Positions 19,690-27,991 of a stretch of 64,000 nucleotides of DNA are shown here, in pieces. The translations under genes and the position numbers were made by a program. Source of the stretch: Acuticoccus sediminis. GTDB lineage: Bacteria; Pseudomonadota; Alphaproteobacteria; Rhizobiales; Amorphaceae. Every line of letters begins with the position of its first letter. Within the stretch, counting starts at the first letter, position 1. Below the pieces are notes generated by a model. That model worked only from the letters and a program-made list of their open reading frames with translations, had not been told where the DNA came from and did not search any database. The stretch covers positions 62,001 to 126,000 of the forward strand of contig NZ_QHHQ01000002.1 in NCBI RefSeq assembly GCF_003258595.1. The letters run 5' to 3'.

Positions 19690-22106
19690 CGTACAGCCTC
19701 GCCCGCGCGGGGTGCCGTCGCCGCGCCGAGCCGCTCCTCCTCTTCTGCCACGCGGCGCACGGTGGCGACGAAGCTGTCGGGATTAAGCGAGATTGAATCG
19801 ATCCCCTCCTCGACCAGGAAGGCGGCGAAGTCGGGATAGTTGCTCGGCGCCTGGCCGCAGATGCCGATCTTGATGCCGGCTGCGTGCGCCTTGGCGATCG
19901 CCTCCCGCACCGCGCGCTTGACCGCCTCGTTGCGCTCGTCGAACAGCGGCGCGAGCTCGCCCGAGTCACGGTCCACCCCGAGCACGAGCTGGCTCAGGTC
20001 GTTCGAGCCAATCGAGAAGCCGTCGAAGCGTTCCGCGAACTCCTCCGCCAGGAACACGTTCGACGGAATCTCGCACATCATGTAGATTTCGAGGCCGTTC
20101 TCGCCGCGCGACAGCCCGTTCTCGGCCATGACTGCCAGCACGCGGTCCGCCTCCTCGGGCGTCCGGCAGAACGGCACCATGACGATGACATTGGTCAGCC
20201 CGATCGTCTCCCGCACCTTTTTGAGTGCGCGGCATTCGAGGGCGAAGCCATCGCGGTAGCGCTCGTCGTAATAGCGCGAGGCGCCGCGCCAGCCGAGCAT
20301 CGGGTTCTCCTCCTCGGGTTCGAAGGCGGCGCCGCCGAGGAGATGGGCATACTCGTTGGTCTTGAAGTCGCTGAGCCGCACGATCACCGGATGCGGATGA
20401 TAGGGCGCCGCCAGCTTGGCGATGCCGAGCGCCAGCGTCTCGACGAAATAGTCCTTCGGATCGTCGTAGCCGCGCGTGAGGTCGCGGATCTCGCGCCGCG
20501 CCGCCGGATCCTCCACCCGCTCCGGATGGACCAGCGCCATCGGATGGATCTTGATCAGGTTGTTGATGATGAACTCCATCCGCGCCAGCCCGACGCCCCT
20601 GGCCGGCAGGCGCCACCAGCGGAAGGCCGCGGCGGGGCTGGCAATGTTCACCAGCATCGCCGTGCGGGTCGCTGGCAGGTCGGAGAGGTCTACCTCGGTC
20701 GCTTCGAACGGCAGGATGCCGTCATAGACCACGCCCCGGTCTCCCTCGGCGCAGGACAGCGTGATTTCCTGGCCGTCGCGCAGCAGCTCGGTGCCGTGGC
20801 CGGTGCCGACGATGGCGGGGACGCCGAGCTCGCGGCTGACGATGGCGGCGTGGCTGGTCGTGCCGCCATGGTCGGTGATGATCCCGGCCGCCCTCTTCAT
20901 GATCGGAACCCAGTCCGGATCGGTCATCCCGGTGACAAGGATGGCGCCGTCGCGGAAGCGGTCGATGTCGGCGGCGCTGCGGATGGCGCAGACGGGACCG
21001 GCGGCGATCGCCTCGCCGATCGCCGAGCCGGTAAGGATCGGCATGCCCTTCTCTTTCAGCCGATAGGTCCTGAACTGGCCGGTCTGCCGGGAGGACTGCA
21101 CCGTCTCCGGCCGCGCCTGGACCATGTAGAGCTCGCCCGTCTCGCCGTCCTTGGCCCATTCCATGTCCATCGGGCGGCCGTAGTGGTCCTCGATGATCGC
21201 CGCCCATCGGCCGAGCTCGAGGATCTCCGCCTCGGCGAGGACGAAGGTCTGCCGCTCCTTCTGAGTGGTCGCGACCGTCGCGGTGCGGGTGCTGCCGCCG
21301 GTCGCGTAGATCATCTTGGTCTCCTTGGCGCCCAGCGTCTTCTCAATGATCGGCGTATGGCGGCCGTCGCCGAGCAGGGGCTTGAACACCAGGTACTTGT
21401 CCGGGTCGACGGCGCCCTGGACCACGGTCTCGCCGAGACCCCAGGCGGCGCTGATCACCGCGACGCCGGGAAAACCGGTCTCGGTGTCGATCGAGAACAT
21501 GACGCCCGATCCGGCAAGGTCGGAGCGGACCATCCGCTGGACGCCGATCGACAGCGCCACTTCCAGATGGTCGAAGCCCTGGGTCTCGCGGTAGCTGATG
21601 GCGCGGTCGGTGAACAGCGAGGCGTAGCAGCGCCGGCAGGCGTCGAGCAGGGCGCGCTCGCCGCGCACGTTGAGGAAGGTCTCCTGCTGACCGGCGAAGC
21701 TCGCCTGCGGCAGATCCTCGGCGGTGGCGCTGGAGCGCACGGCGACGCTGACCTCGCTCTGCTCGCCGCGTCGCGACAGCTCTCGATAGGCCTCCTTGAT
21801 TGCCTCGGCGATCGGCTCCGGGAATTCGGCGTCGAGGAACAGCCTGCGGATCGCCTCGCCGGTCTCGTGCAGCGAAGCCTTGCCGCTCTTCAGCGCCTCG
21901 ATGCGCGCGCGCAGCTCCGCCTCGAGGCCGTTGGCCGCGACGTATTCACGGAAGGCGGCGGCCGTGGTGGCGAAGCCGTCGGGAACCCGCACGCCCTTGT
22001 CCTTCAGCGTACGGACCATTTCGCCAAGCGACGCGTTCTTGCCGCCGACGCGCGGGACATCGCGTACGGTCAGGGTGTCGAACCAGGCTGTGCGTTGTTC
22101 GGTCAT
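19686..22106 (-). CDS. ppsA: Phosphoenolpyruvate synthase
   Basis: Converts pyruvate and ATP to PEP, AMP and phosphate. The 806 residues have the ATP-grasp domain (VGGKNASLGEM near the start, VAVRSSATAEDLP), the swivelling phosphohistidine domain with GGTTSHAAIVSRELG (His419), and the PEP/pyruvate barrel ending in GICGQAPSNYPDFAAF with the catalytic Cys. It is first in the minus-strand run, with a 361-bp upstream region facing the ion channel gene. Together with GlgX, GlgP and the hydroxyacid dehydrogenase it points to control of the pyruvate/PEP node. Confidence 0.95.
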   Translation of the reverse strand: MTEQRTAWFDTLTVRDVPRVGGKNASLGEMVRTLKDKGVRVPDGFATTAAAFREYVAANGLEAELRARIEALKSGKASLHETGEAIRRLFLDAEFPEPIAEAIKEAYRELSRRGEQSEVSVAVRSSATAEDLPQASFAGQQETFLNVRGERALLDACRRCYASLFTDRAISYRETQGFDHLEVALSIGVQRMVRSDLAGSGVMFSIDTETGFPGVAVISAAWGLGETVVQGAVDPDKYLVFKPLLGDGRHTPIIEKTLGAKETKMIYATGGSTRTATVATTQKERQTFVLAEAEILELGRWAAIIEDHYGRPMDMEWAKDGETGELYMVQARPETVQSSRQTGQFRTYRLKEKGMPILTGSAIGEAIAAGPVCAIRSAADIDRFRDGAILVTGMTDPDWVPIMKRAAGIITDHGGTTSHAAIVSRELGVPAIVGTGHGTELLRDGQEITLSCAEGDRGVVYDGILPFEATEVDLSDLPATRTAMLVNIASPAAAFRWWRLPARGVGLARMEFIINNLIKIHPMALVHPERVEDPAARREIRDLTRGYDDPKDYFVETLALGIAKLAAPYHPHPVIVRLSDFKTNEYAHLLGGAAFEPEEENPMLGWRGASRYYDERYRDGFALECRALKKVRETIGLTNVIVMVPFCRTPEEADRVLAVMAENGLSRGENGLEIYMMCEIPSNVFLAEEFAERFDGFSIGSNDLSQLVLGVDRDSGELAPLFDERNEAVKRAVREAIAKAHAAGIKIGICGQAPSNYPDFAAFLVEEGIDSISLNPDSFVATVRRVAEEEERLGAATAPRAGEAVR

Positions 22107-22467
22107 CGCTGTGCTCCTCGTGATCGGGCCGAGATCCTGCGCCGCCTCCGTGCCGCCCCACTTCGGCCTTGAGCGAACTGGGCGCTTTCGGTCCTGATCG
22201 GTGGCAGGTCGGCTTCTCTTTCAATGACGCGACTGGGCGTCGTGCCTTACAGCGGCGCCGCGACGCTCCGGGAGCCGCGAGGGCGCCCGCCGGTCACAGA
22301 AATTCATCGGCTGCTCTGAAAGGTCCGACCGGAGGGCGCCTGCTGCATCGGATACAGGGAGACGGCGCGATCAAAAACGTCAGCTCTGCATTGCCCTTGC
22401 TTCCATACGCTAAGCCGCTGAAGACGGCGCGAAGAATCCGACCTATTCAGATCAACCGGAGTCCGAG
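22107..22467. other. Divergent intergenic region between ppsA and the channel gene
   Basis: 361 bp expected to hold promoters in both directions. No small ORF with a good ribosome site and no clear sigma-70 hexamer pair or strong palindrome is seen; CGGAGTCCGAG just before 22468 serves as the channel gene's ribosome site. Confidence 0.4.
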
Positions 22468-22950
22468 ATGATCGTTGCAGTAATCATGGCGGTGTCGCTC
22501 GTCGTCGCGACATTCCTTTTTCACTACGCCGTGCTGCGCTGGCTTTCCGGAGGGATGGCGCGCATCGCGATGACCGCCGGCGTGCGTATTCTGGTCATCG
22601 TCCTGGTGGCGCTGATGACCCACTTCGTCGAGGTGGCTGTGTACGCGGGTGCCTATGCGCTCGCCAGTGGTGCGCTCGCCCTCGGCGACTTCGGCGGTCG
22701 GACCATCGCCGATCCGCTCGACTATTTCTATTTTTCGATCGTGAGCTATACCTCGCTGGGACTCGGCGACGTCTTTCCCAGCGGCCACCTTCGATTCATC
22801 ACCGGTGTCGAGGCCTTGAACGGTCTCCTGTTGATCGCCTGGTCGGGCTCTTTCATCTATATCGCCATGGGGCATCTCTGGCCCTGGCAGCCTTGCACCG
22901 AGCCGGGCGGCCTCGCTGCGGATAGGAAGCCCGGCGGAAATGCGCCATGA
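22468..22950 (+). CDS. Two-TM ion channel family protein
   Basis: 160 residues with an N-terminal helix (about 1-22), a second helix (about 34-62), a pore segment and a final helix (about 108-132). The pore motif is SYTSLGLGDVFP, clearly related to the K+ channel filter TVGYGD but with Leu in place of Tyr. No cytoplasmic RCK domain is present. It belongs to the Ion_trans_2-like family, probably a tetrameric cation channel whose selectivity may differ from canonical K+ channels. The APC permease gene follows 52 bp downstream. Confidence 0.75.
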   Translation: MIVAVIMAVSLVVATFLFHYAVLRWLSGGMARIAMTAGVRILVIVLVALMTHFVEVAVYAGAYALASGALALGDFGGRTIADPLDYFYFSIVSYTSLGLGDVFPSGHLRFITGVEALNGLLLIAWSGSFIYIAMGHLWPWQPCTEPGGLAADRKPGGNAP

Positions 22951-23002
22951 CATCCATGACACCTTTCCGGGCCACGCCGGAACCGAGACAGACGGGCACA
23001 CG

Positions 23003-24316
23003 ATGAAATCCGATTACCAGGCGAACAGCATCACCCTCACCGGCGCCGTCTCGATGGGAACCGGCGTCATGATCGGCGCCGGCATCTTCGCGCTCACCGG
23101 GCAGATCGCGGAACTGGCGGGACCCTGGTTCCCGCTCTCCTTCGTCGCCGGCGGGATCGTCACCGGGTTCAGCGCCTATACCTATGTCAAGATGTCGAAT
23201 GCTTTCCCGTCAGCCGGCGGGATCGCGATGATCCTGCAGAAGGCCTATGGGCCCGGCGCGGTCGCGGCGGCGGCATCGCTGCTGATGGCGCTCTCCATGG
23301 TGATCAACGAGAGCCTCGTCGCCCGCACCTTCGGCACCTATGTCCTCAGGCCATTCAATCTGGATGCCGGTAGTATCCTTGTACCAGTGCTCGGCGTCGG
23401 GCTGATCGTCTTCGCCTACCTGGTCAACAGATCGGGCAACCGCTCCGTCGGCCTGTTCTCGGTGGTCATGGCGTTCCTGAAGATCGGCGGCATCGCGGTC
23501 TTCGGCATCGCGGCGCTCGCGGCCAGCGGGTTTGCGTTCGCGCCGGCATCCGGTTCGCCGGAAACCATCCCGATCGCGGGCTTTATGGCGTCGATCGCGC
23601 TTTCGATCCTCGCGTTCAAAGGCTTCACCACGATCACCAACAGCGGCGCCGAGATCGTCGATCCGCACCGCAATGTCGGCCGCACGATCGTCTTCTCCAT
23701 CGCGATCTGCGTGGTCGTCTACCTGCTCGTCGCGTTCGCGGTCGGCTCGAGCCTCTCGCTGGACGAGATCGTCGCCGCCAAGGACTATTCGCTGGCAGAG
23801 GCGGCGGAGCCGGCGCTCGGTCCTTACGGGTTCTACTTCACCATCGCGCTCGCGGTCGTCGCCACCGCCTCGGGTCTGCTCGCCAGCGTCTTCGCGGTCT
23901 CGCGCATGCTGGCGATGCTGACCGAGATGGAGATGATTCCGCACAGCCATTTCGGCATGTCCGGTCCGATCCGCGAGCACACGTTGGTCTACACGGTGGT
24001 GATCGCGGGGCTGCTGACGGTGTTCTTCGACCTCAGCCGCATCGCCTCGCTCGGCGCCTTCTTCTATCTGGTGATGGACATCCTGATCCACTGGGGCGTG
24101 TTCCGCCGGCTGCGCCAGGAGATCGGCGCGAGTGGCTGGGTGCTGGTCACGGCCATCGCCCTCGACACGCTGGTGCTCGGCGTCTTCGGCGCCACGAAAC
24201 TGCAATCCGACCCGCTCATCGTGGTCATCGCTGTCGTGGCCATCACCGCGGTCTTCGCGTATGAGCGAATCTTCCTATCACGCTGGACTGCCGGGAAGCC
24301 GCACGCCGATCACTGA
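23003..24316 (+). CDS. APC-superfamily amino acid permease
   Basis: 437 residues with about 12 transmembrane segments. The N-terminal TGVMIGAGIFALTGQ matches the APC signature in TM1, and FKGFTTITNSGAEIVDP matches the conserved TM6/loop region. The frame is open upstream to 22940, overlapping the channel gene, but ATG 23003 begins the usual APC N-terminus. The substrate is not deducible; in stress clusters such transporters often move amino acids or polyamines. Confidence 0.88.
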   Translation: MKSDYQANSITLTGAVSMGTGVMIGAGIFALTGQIAELAGPWFPLSFVAGGIVTGFSAYTYVKMSNAFPSAGGIAMILQKAYGPGAVAAAASLLMALSMVINESLVARTFGTYVLRPFNLDAGSILVPVLGVGLIVFAYLVNRSGNRSVGLFSVVMAFLKIGGIAVFGIAALAASGFAFAPASGSPETIPIAGFMASIALSILAFKGFTTITNSGAEIVDPHRNVGRTIVFSIAICVVVYLLVAFAVGSSLSLDEIVAAKDYSLAEAAEPALGPYGFYFTIALAVVATASGLLASVFAVSRMLAMLTEMEMIPHSHFGMSGPIREHTLVYTVVIAGLLTVFFDLSRIASLGAFFYLVMDILIHWGVFRRLRQEIGASGWVLVTAIALDTLVLGVFGATKLQSDPLIVVIAVVAITAVFAYERIFLSRWTAGKPHADH

Positions 24317-24647
24317 AGCGTGAAACTCCGCACGTTCGGCTAATTTGTGGCGTGGGAACACCGGACCGGGCCGGCATCGATCAGATTCGCTGCCGCCTCG
24401 ACGGGAAGGAAACTTACCCGACGGCGGACGTCATCGGCAGAATGCAGCCGTTCAGCCTAAGGAACGGCCCGCGCGACCGGGACGGCCGAGAAGGGCGGCC
24501 CCTCCCACCGTAGTGAAGGGGCAGGAAGCGCGACGGCGATCCTGCGCTATTCGAATCGCGACATCCTGGAGGCGATCCCGAACTGGAGCGCGAGATCGCT
24601 CCTGCCTGATAGGTGGTGGTCGCCGCCTGCCCCAGAGCGGCGTCGCC
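24317..24647. other. Intergenic region with no recognised gene
   Basis: 331 bp between the convergent APC and PRC-barrel genes. A plus-strand frame around 24535-24640 reads like a short protein fragment but lacks a start, a ribosome site and recognisable similarity. No terminator hairpin with a T-tract was seen. Confidence 0.35.
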
Positions 24648-25448
24648 TCACCGCTTCCCAACGACACCAGCCCAGTACTGATCCAGATTGCTGCGCCAGT
24701 TGTCGCCCGACGTCTGATCGAAGCTCCCCCGTTCGACCTTCGGCGCTGCTGCGAACGCTTCAGGGGACGCATCGAGCACATAGATCTCATGGTCTGTCGT
24801 GGCGCGAAGATCGGACCAGCGAACGGCGACAAGCTCTCCACCCAAACCGAGGAAGCCGCCACGCGAGGCCAGGACGTAGGCGATCGTCTGCCGAGCCGGA
24901 TCCAAGACGACGTCTTCGATCTCCCCCAGCTCCTGGTCCTGGGGCGTGCGGATGTCGGCGCCGATGACGATATCCGCGCGCATCAGGCTGTCCATCTCCG
25001 TGACGGGGGTCGCCTGCGCCAGGTGCGCGCGACGCCAAGTCCTCCGCGCATCCGGGTCGTCGCTCTCGGGGCCGACCAGCTTCTGGTGCTCCTGATAGAC
25101 CTGGCGCATTGACGCGAGCACTGTCTGGCAGGATTGCTCGTCGCCGTCGAAGGCATAGACATAGGCGGCGTCGCGGAGCGACTGCATCTTCTGCCGCGGC
25201 GTTCCGGACATGCCATAGCCCATACCGTAGCTGCCGTACCCTGTGCCGTATCCGGTTGGCGCCAAGACGCCGAACCCGACACCTGCAAGCTCATCCTCGA
25301 ACGCCCGCAGGTCTGCCAGACATTGCTGCGCCACCTGCCCCTGTTGAGAGGCTCCATCCGGCAGGCTCTCCACATCGGCCGCACGGACCGCCAGCGGAGC
25401 GCCGGCGGCGGCGACGAAGGCTAAAGCGACAAGTCGAGACGTATGCAT
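24648..25448 (-). CDS. Exported PRC-barrel domain protein
   Basis: 266 residues. A signal peptide (about 1-23, cleavage near VRAADV) indicates export. The middle has a low-complexity Gly/Tyr/Met stretch (TGYGTGYGSYGMGYGMSG, about residue 72). The C-terminal third is a PRC-barrel: ADIVIGADIRTPQDQELG, then VVLDPARQTIAYVLAS and LVAVRWSDLR. Such proteins are frequent in alphaproteobacteria and are envelope- or stress-associated; function is unknown. The chosen ATG is the first followed by a signal peptide; the frame upstream is merely open. Confidence 0.75.
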   Translation of the reverse strand: MHTSRLVALAFVAAAGAPLAVRAADVESLPDGASQQGQVAQQCLADLRAFEDELAGVGFGVLAPTGYGTGYGSYGMGYGMSGTPRQKMQSLRDAAYVYAFDGDEQSCQTVLASMRQVYQEHQKLVGPESDDPDARRTWRRAHLAQATPVTEMDSLMRADIVIGADIRTPQDQELGEIEDVVLDPARQTIAYVLASRGGFLGLGGELVAVRWSDLRATTDHEIYVLDASPEAFAAAPKVERGSFDQTSGDNWRSNLDQYWAGVVGKR

Positions 25449-25885
25449 GGTGTCTTTCCTCCATTCAAATCGGCGAGGCGAGGATCGCCGATGCTCCTCT
25501 GATGACTTCGTCGTGGATCCGCCGGGACGTTTCCCCTCGGATATCCACCCGAAGAGCCGGAGTGATGCCGGGCGACGGCCTCCGACGGTTTCCGGCACGG
25601 AAAGCCTGCCGAGCCCGTTGCCGCATGCACTTCAGCGCATGCCGGTTTCTCCGGACAGGCCAGATTGCCTTCACCGTCTCTAACTGACGTCGCCGAGGTC
25701 GACGCATTACAGCTGGGGCTTGCGTCCTTCCCACCCACGCACGCATTGCCGACGCGGTTCCTTGGTTCCGGCGGGTCGACGCGCGGCTCCGGGGCGGTGG
25801 GAGGACCCGCCGTAAGAAGGTGCTTCGAGCCGCGTCTTTATCCGTGAGGTCGGCCGCCACCATGGCACCGACAGGAGGAAGGGCA
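25449..25885. other. Divergent intergenic region between PRC-barrel and Rieske genes
   Basis: 437 bp that should contain promoters for both flanking genes. Apart from ACAGGAGGAAGG immediately before the Rieske gene I see no convincing promoter pair, repeat or small ORF. Confidence 0.4.
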
Positions 25886-26449
25886 ATGGCCGAGACTGTC
25901 GCTTCCAGCCGCTATTACGACGGGTCGGCGGACGGCGCCGGCACCCGCCGCGATTTCCTGTACCTGGCCACGGGCGCCGTGGCCGCGGTCGGAAGCGCCG
26001 CTGCCCTGTGGCCGTTCATCGACAGCATGAATCCCGCTGCCGACGTCCTCGCCGTGTCCTCCGTCGAGGTCGACCTGGCACCGATCGAACCCGGCCAGCG
26101 CGTGACCGTAAAATGGCGCGGCAAGCCGGTGTTCATCGATCACCGACCACCGGAGCGAATCGCCGAGGCCCGCGCAGTCGATCTGAATGAGTTGATCGAC
26201 CCCCAGACCGACGGCGACCGCGTGGTGCGGGAGGAGTGGCTGATCGTCGTCGGGATCTGCACGCATCTCGGATGCGTTCCGCTCGGCCAGCGGCACGGCG
26301 ACCCGGTCGGAAACTGGGATGGCTGGTTCTGCCCCTGTCACGGCTCCCATTACGATACCGCGGGGCGCGTCCGTCGCGGCCCGGCCCCGCTCAATCTGGA
26401 AGTCCCGCCCTATGAGTTCGTCACCGATACCGCCGTCCGGATCGGTTAG
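25886..26449 (+). CDS. Rieske [2Fe-2S] protein, ubiquinol-cytochrome c reductase type
   Basis: 187 residues. The N-terminus has a Tat-like RRDFLY followed by one anchor helix (about 32-52), as in bc1 Rieske subunits. Cluster box 1 is CTHLGC (Cys125, His127, Cys130) and box 2 CPCHGSHYD (Cys149, Cys151, His152), giving two Cys, two His ligands and the disulfide pair. ATG 25886 has AGGAGGA upstream. No cytochrome b or c1 gene is adjacent, so this is an orphan relative to a normal petABC operon. It might be an alternative subunit or serve the nearby cytochrome c. Confidence 0.9.
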   Translation: MAETVASSRYYDGSADGAGTRRDFLYLATGAVAAVGSAAALWPFIDSMNPAADVLAVSSVEVDLAPIEPGQRVTVKWRGKPVFIDHRPPERIAEARAVDLNELIDPQTDGDRVVREEWLIVVGICTHLGCVPLGQRHGDPVGNWDGWFCPCHGSHYDTAGRVRRGPAPLNLEVPPYEFVTDTAVRIG

Positions 26450-26611
26450 CGCGGCGGACTGGAAGCCCGCCCAATTCGAACGGACACACGCGGCCGACTG
26501 TAACGATCGCCGTATCGCACCGTCTATACGGGCTGCAGGGTCAAAAGTGAGTACGGCGTCGCCACCCGTTCTCGATCCTCCGAGGAAGCCGAGAATGTCG
26601 GATGTAGTTTC

Positions 26612-26962
26612 ATGAGCGAGCTTCTCTATTTTCTGATCTGGGCGGCGGTCATCTTCGTGATGCTGCGCTTCGGTTGCGGTGCCCATGTCATGGGACACGG
26701 CCACGGCAAGGCCGAGCGGGACGGTGGAGACCCGCAGCGCCGGGAAGCCGGGACCTTGCGGTGGATTCCTCCAGCCGAGGACGTGGATCCCGTCTGCGGC
26801 AAGACCGTCAGCACCGCTGCGGCGAAGCCGAGCGTCCATGCGGGCAGCGTCTACTACTTCTGCTCACGCGACTGCCGGGAGATATTCGAAGCCGCACCCG
26901 AGCAGTACGTCGGGCCGGCGGCTCAAGGGCCGCAACTGCGGCTGGAGAATAGCCATGGCTGA
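26612..26962 (+). CDS. Membrane-anchored YHS-domain protein
   Basis: 116 residues: one N-terminal helix (about 4-20) then a Gly/His segment (GCGAHVMGHGHGK) and a YHS domain (about 58-100: DPVCGKTVSTAAAK, YYFCSRDCREIFE). The helix places a metal-binding YHS domain at the inner membrane. The stop overlaps the start of the DUF5676 gene by 8 bp, so the two are coupled. Typical company of CopA-type copper exporters. Confidence 0.8.
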   Translation: MSELLYFLIWAAVIFVMLRFGCGAHVMGHGHGKAERDGGDPQRREAGTLRWIPPAEDVDPVCGKTVSTAAAKPSVHAGSVYYFCSRDCREIFEAAPEQYVGPAAQGPQLRLENSHG

Positions 26963-27293
26963 TGCAAAAACTTCTCCGAGCATCGCGCTGCGCTCGGGTA
27001 CGCCCCTGCCAGTCCAGGCCACGCCCCGGATCCCGGTGATCGCGCTCGGCATGAGCCTGGGTCTGTTCCTCGCGGTCACTTTCGTCCTCTGCGTCGGGTT
27101 CGACCTCCTGTTCCCCGGGAAGGCGATGTATGAGAGTTGGCTGCGGCTGCTGCCGGGCTTCACCTGGCTCAGCTGGCCGAGCTTCCTTCTCGGGCTGGCC
27201 GAGAGTTTCGCCTACGGCTGGTACGTGGCCCTGGTCTTCGGCCCACTCTACAACTTCTTCGCCGCGCGCAGCGGCCGAAGAGAGCGGGCATGA
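26955..27293 (+). CDS. DUF5676-family membrane protein
   Basis: 112 residues with two transmembrane segments (about 29-51 and 75-100). Signature stretches SLGLFLAVTFVLCVGFDLLF and LPGFTWLSWPSF, plus AYGWYVALVFGPLYNFF, match the DUF5676 family, whose function is unknown but which recurs beside copper ATPases and YHS proteins. ATG 26955 is used; the frame upstream is only the shadow of the YHS gene. Confidence 0.8.
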   Translation: MADAKTSPSIALRSGTPLPVQATPRIPVIALGMSLGLFLAVTFVLCVGFDLLFPGKAMYESWLRLLPGFTWLSWPSFLLGLAESFAYGWYVALVFGPLYNFFAARSGRRERA

Positions 27294-27361
27294 CCTCGCC
27301 AGCGAAAGCGCCTCTCTCCATGGCTGCGTGAACAGCGGGCTCAGCCGGCTTCGACGGTCAC

Positions 27362-27426
27362 CGTCAGCCTCATCATGATCGGCGAAACGGCCCCGCGGCC
27401 GCCGCCGCGGCTGCATGAGGCTGACG
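27362..27426. repeat. 12-bp perfect inverted repeat with nested palindromes
   Basis: CGTCAGCCTCAT (27362-27373) and ATGAGGCTGACG (27415-27426) are exact reverse complements separated by 41 bp. The spacer contains CCGCGG twice (27393-27398 and 27405-27410), and the left arm overlaps a GACGGT-C-ACCGTC palindrome (27353-27365). It lies in the gap between the DUF5676 and SHOCT genes. It could form a cruciform or long hairpin, or mark a rearranged fragment. Confidence 0.6.
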
Positions 27427-27544
27427 CTTCAGACTCGAGAGAGCGCAGCACTGTAATGCGTCCAAGTCCGGCGCGTCTGAGCAGATGAACTCGTTTCCAA
27501 GATCGGAACGTGCCCGTCACGGTCGCGCGATGGAGGGTTTGAGG

Positions 27545-27880
27545 ATGAAACGACTCAAAGCGGTTGGGCCGGCAGCGGCGGCAGCCTGGGCGCCGCTGCC
27601 GGCGCTGGCACAGGCCGCGGCCGATCGGCCGACCTATTGGCATTCCGGCTGGGACTGGGGATGGGGACACATGTTTTTCGGCTCCCTCATGATGATCCTT
27701 TTCTGGGGCGGGTTGATTCTGGTGATCCTGCTCGCGGTCCGGTGGCTGGGTGGCGGGACGTCCCACGGCGCCGGATCGCCTTCAGTCAGGCGGCCGCTCG
27801 ATATCCTTCAAGAGCGTTTCGCCCGCGGCGAGATCGATCAGGAGGAGTTCGAGAAGCGCAGGCGCCTGTTGTCTGATTGA
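27545..27880 (+). CDS. SHOCT-domain small membrane protein
   Basis: 111 residues: cleavable or anchor-type signal (about 1-24, ending ALAQAA), a Trp-rich segment (HSGWDWGWGHMFF), one transmembrane helix (about 44-63) and a C-terminal SHOCT motif (LDILQERFARGEIDQEEFEK). SHOCT domains are short oligomerisation helices. Proteins with this layout are frequent in copper and heavy-metal clusters. GAGGGTTTGAGG precedes ATG 27545. A 103-bp gap follows before copA. Confidence 0.78.
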   Translation: MKRLKAVGPAAAAAWAPLPALAQAAADRPTYWHSGWDWGWGHMFFGSLMMILFWGGLILVILLAVRWLGGGTSHGAGSPSVRRPLDILQERFARGEIDQEEFEKRRRLLSD

Positions 27881-27895
27881 GAGTGCCGCTTCGCC

Positions 27896-27991
27896 GTGAA
27901 ACGAAAGCCGACCAAGCGCTATTTCAGCTCCCCGCAGCCGCTGCACTTCAAAGTCAACACAGCCGATAAACCGGGACGAGGCGATGAATAA
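27896..27991 (+). CDS. Possible 31-aa leader peptide overlapping copA start
   Basis: A GTG-initiated ORF of 31 basic residues (begins [11 protein letters not shown]) whose TAA overlaps the ATG region of copA (27984). The ribosome site is weak (GAGAG upstream). It may be chance or a leader that couples translation to copA. Low confidence. Confidence 0.2.
   Translation: MKRKPTKRYFSSPQPLHFKVNTADKPGRGDE

Noticed and set aside
19884-22172. 762-codon plus-strand frame opposite ppsA
   Set aside because: Shadow of ppsA; repetitive Arg/Gly/Asp composition with no family features.
24535-24640. Short protein-like frame in the APC/PRC-barrel gap
   Set aside because: No start, no ribosome site and no recognisable similarity; likely chance in GC-rich DNA.
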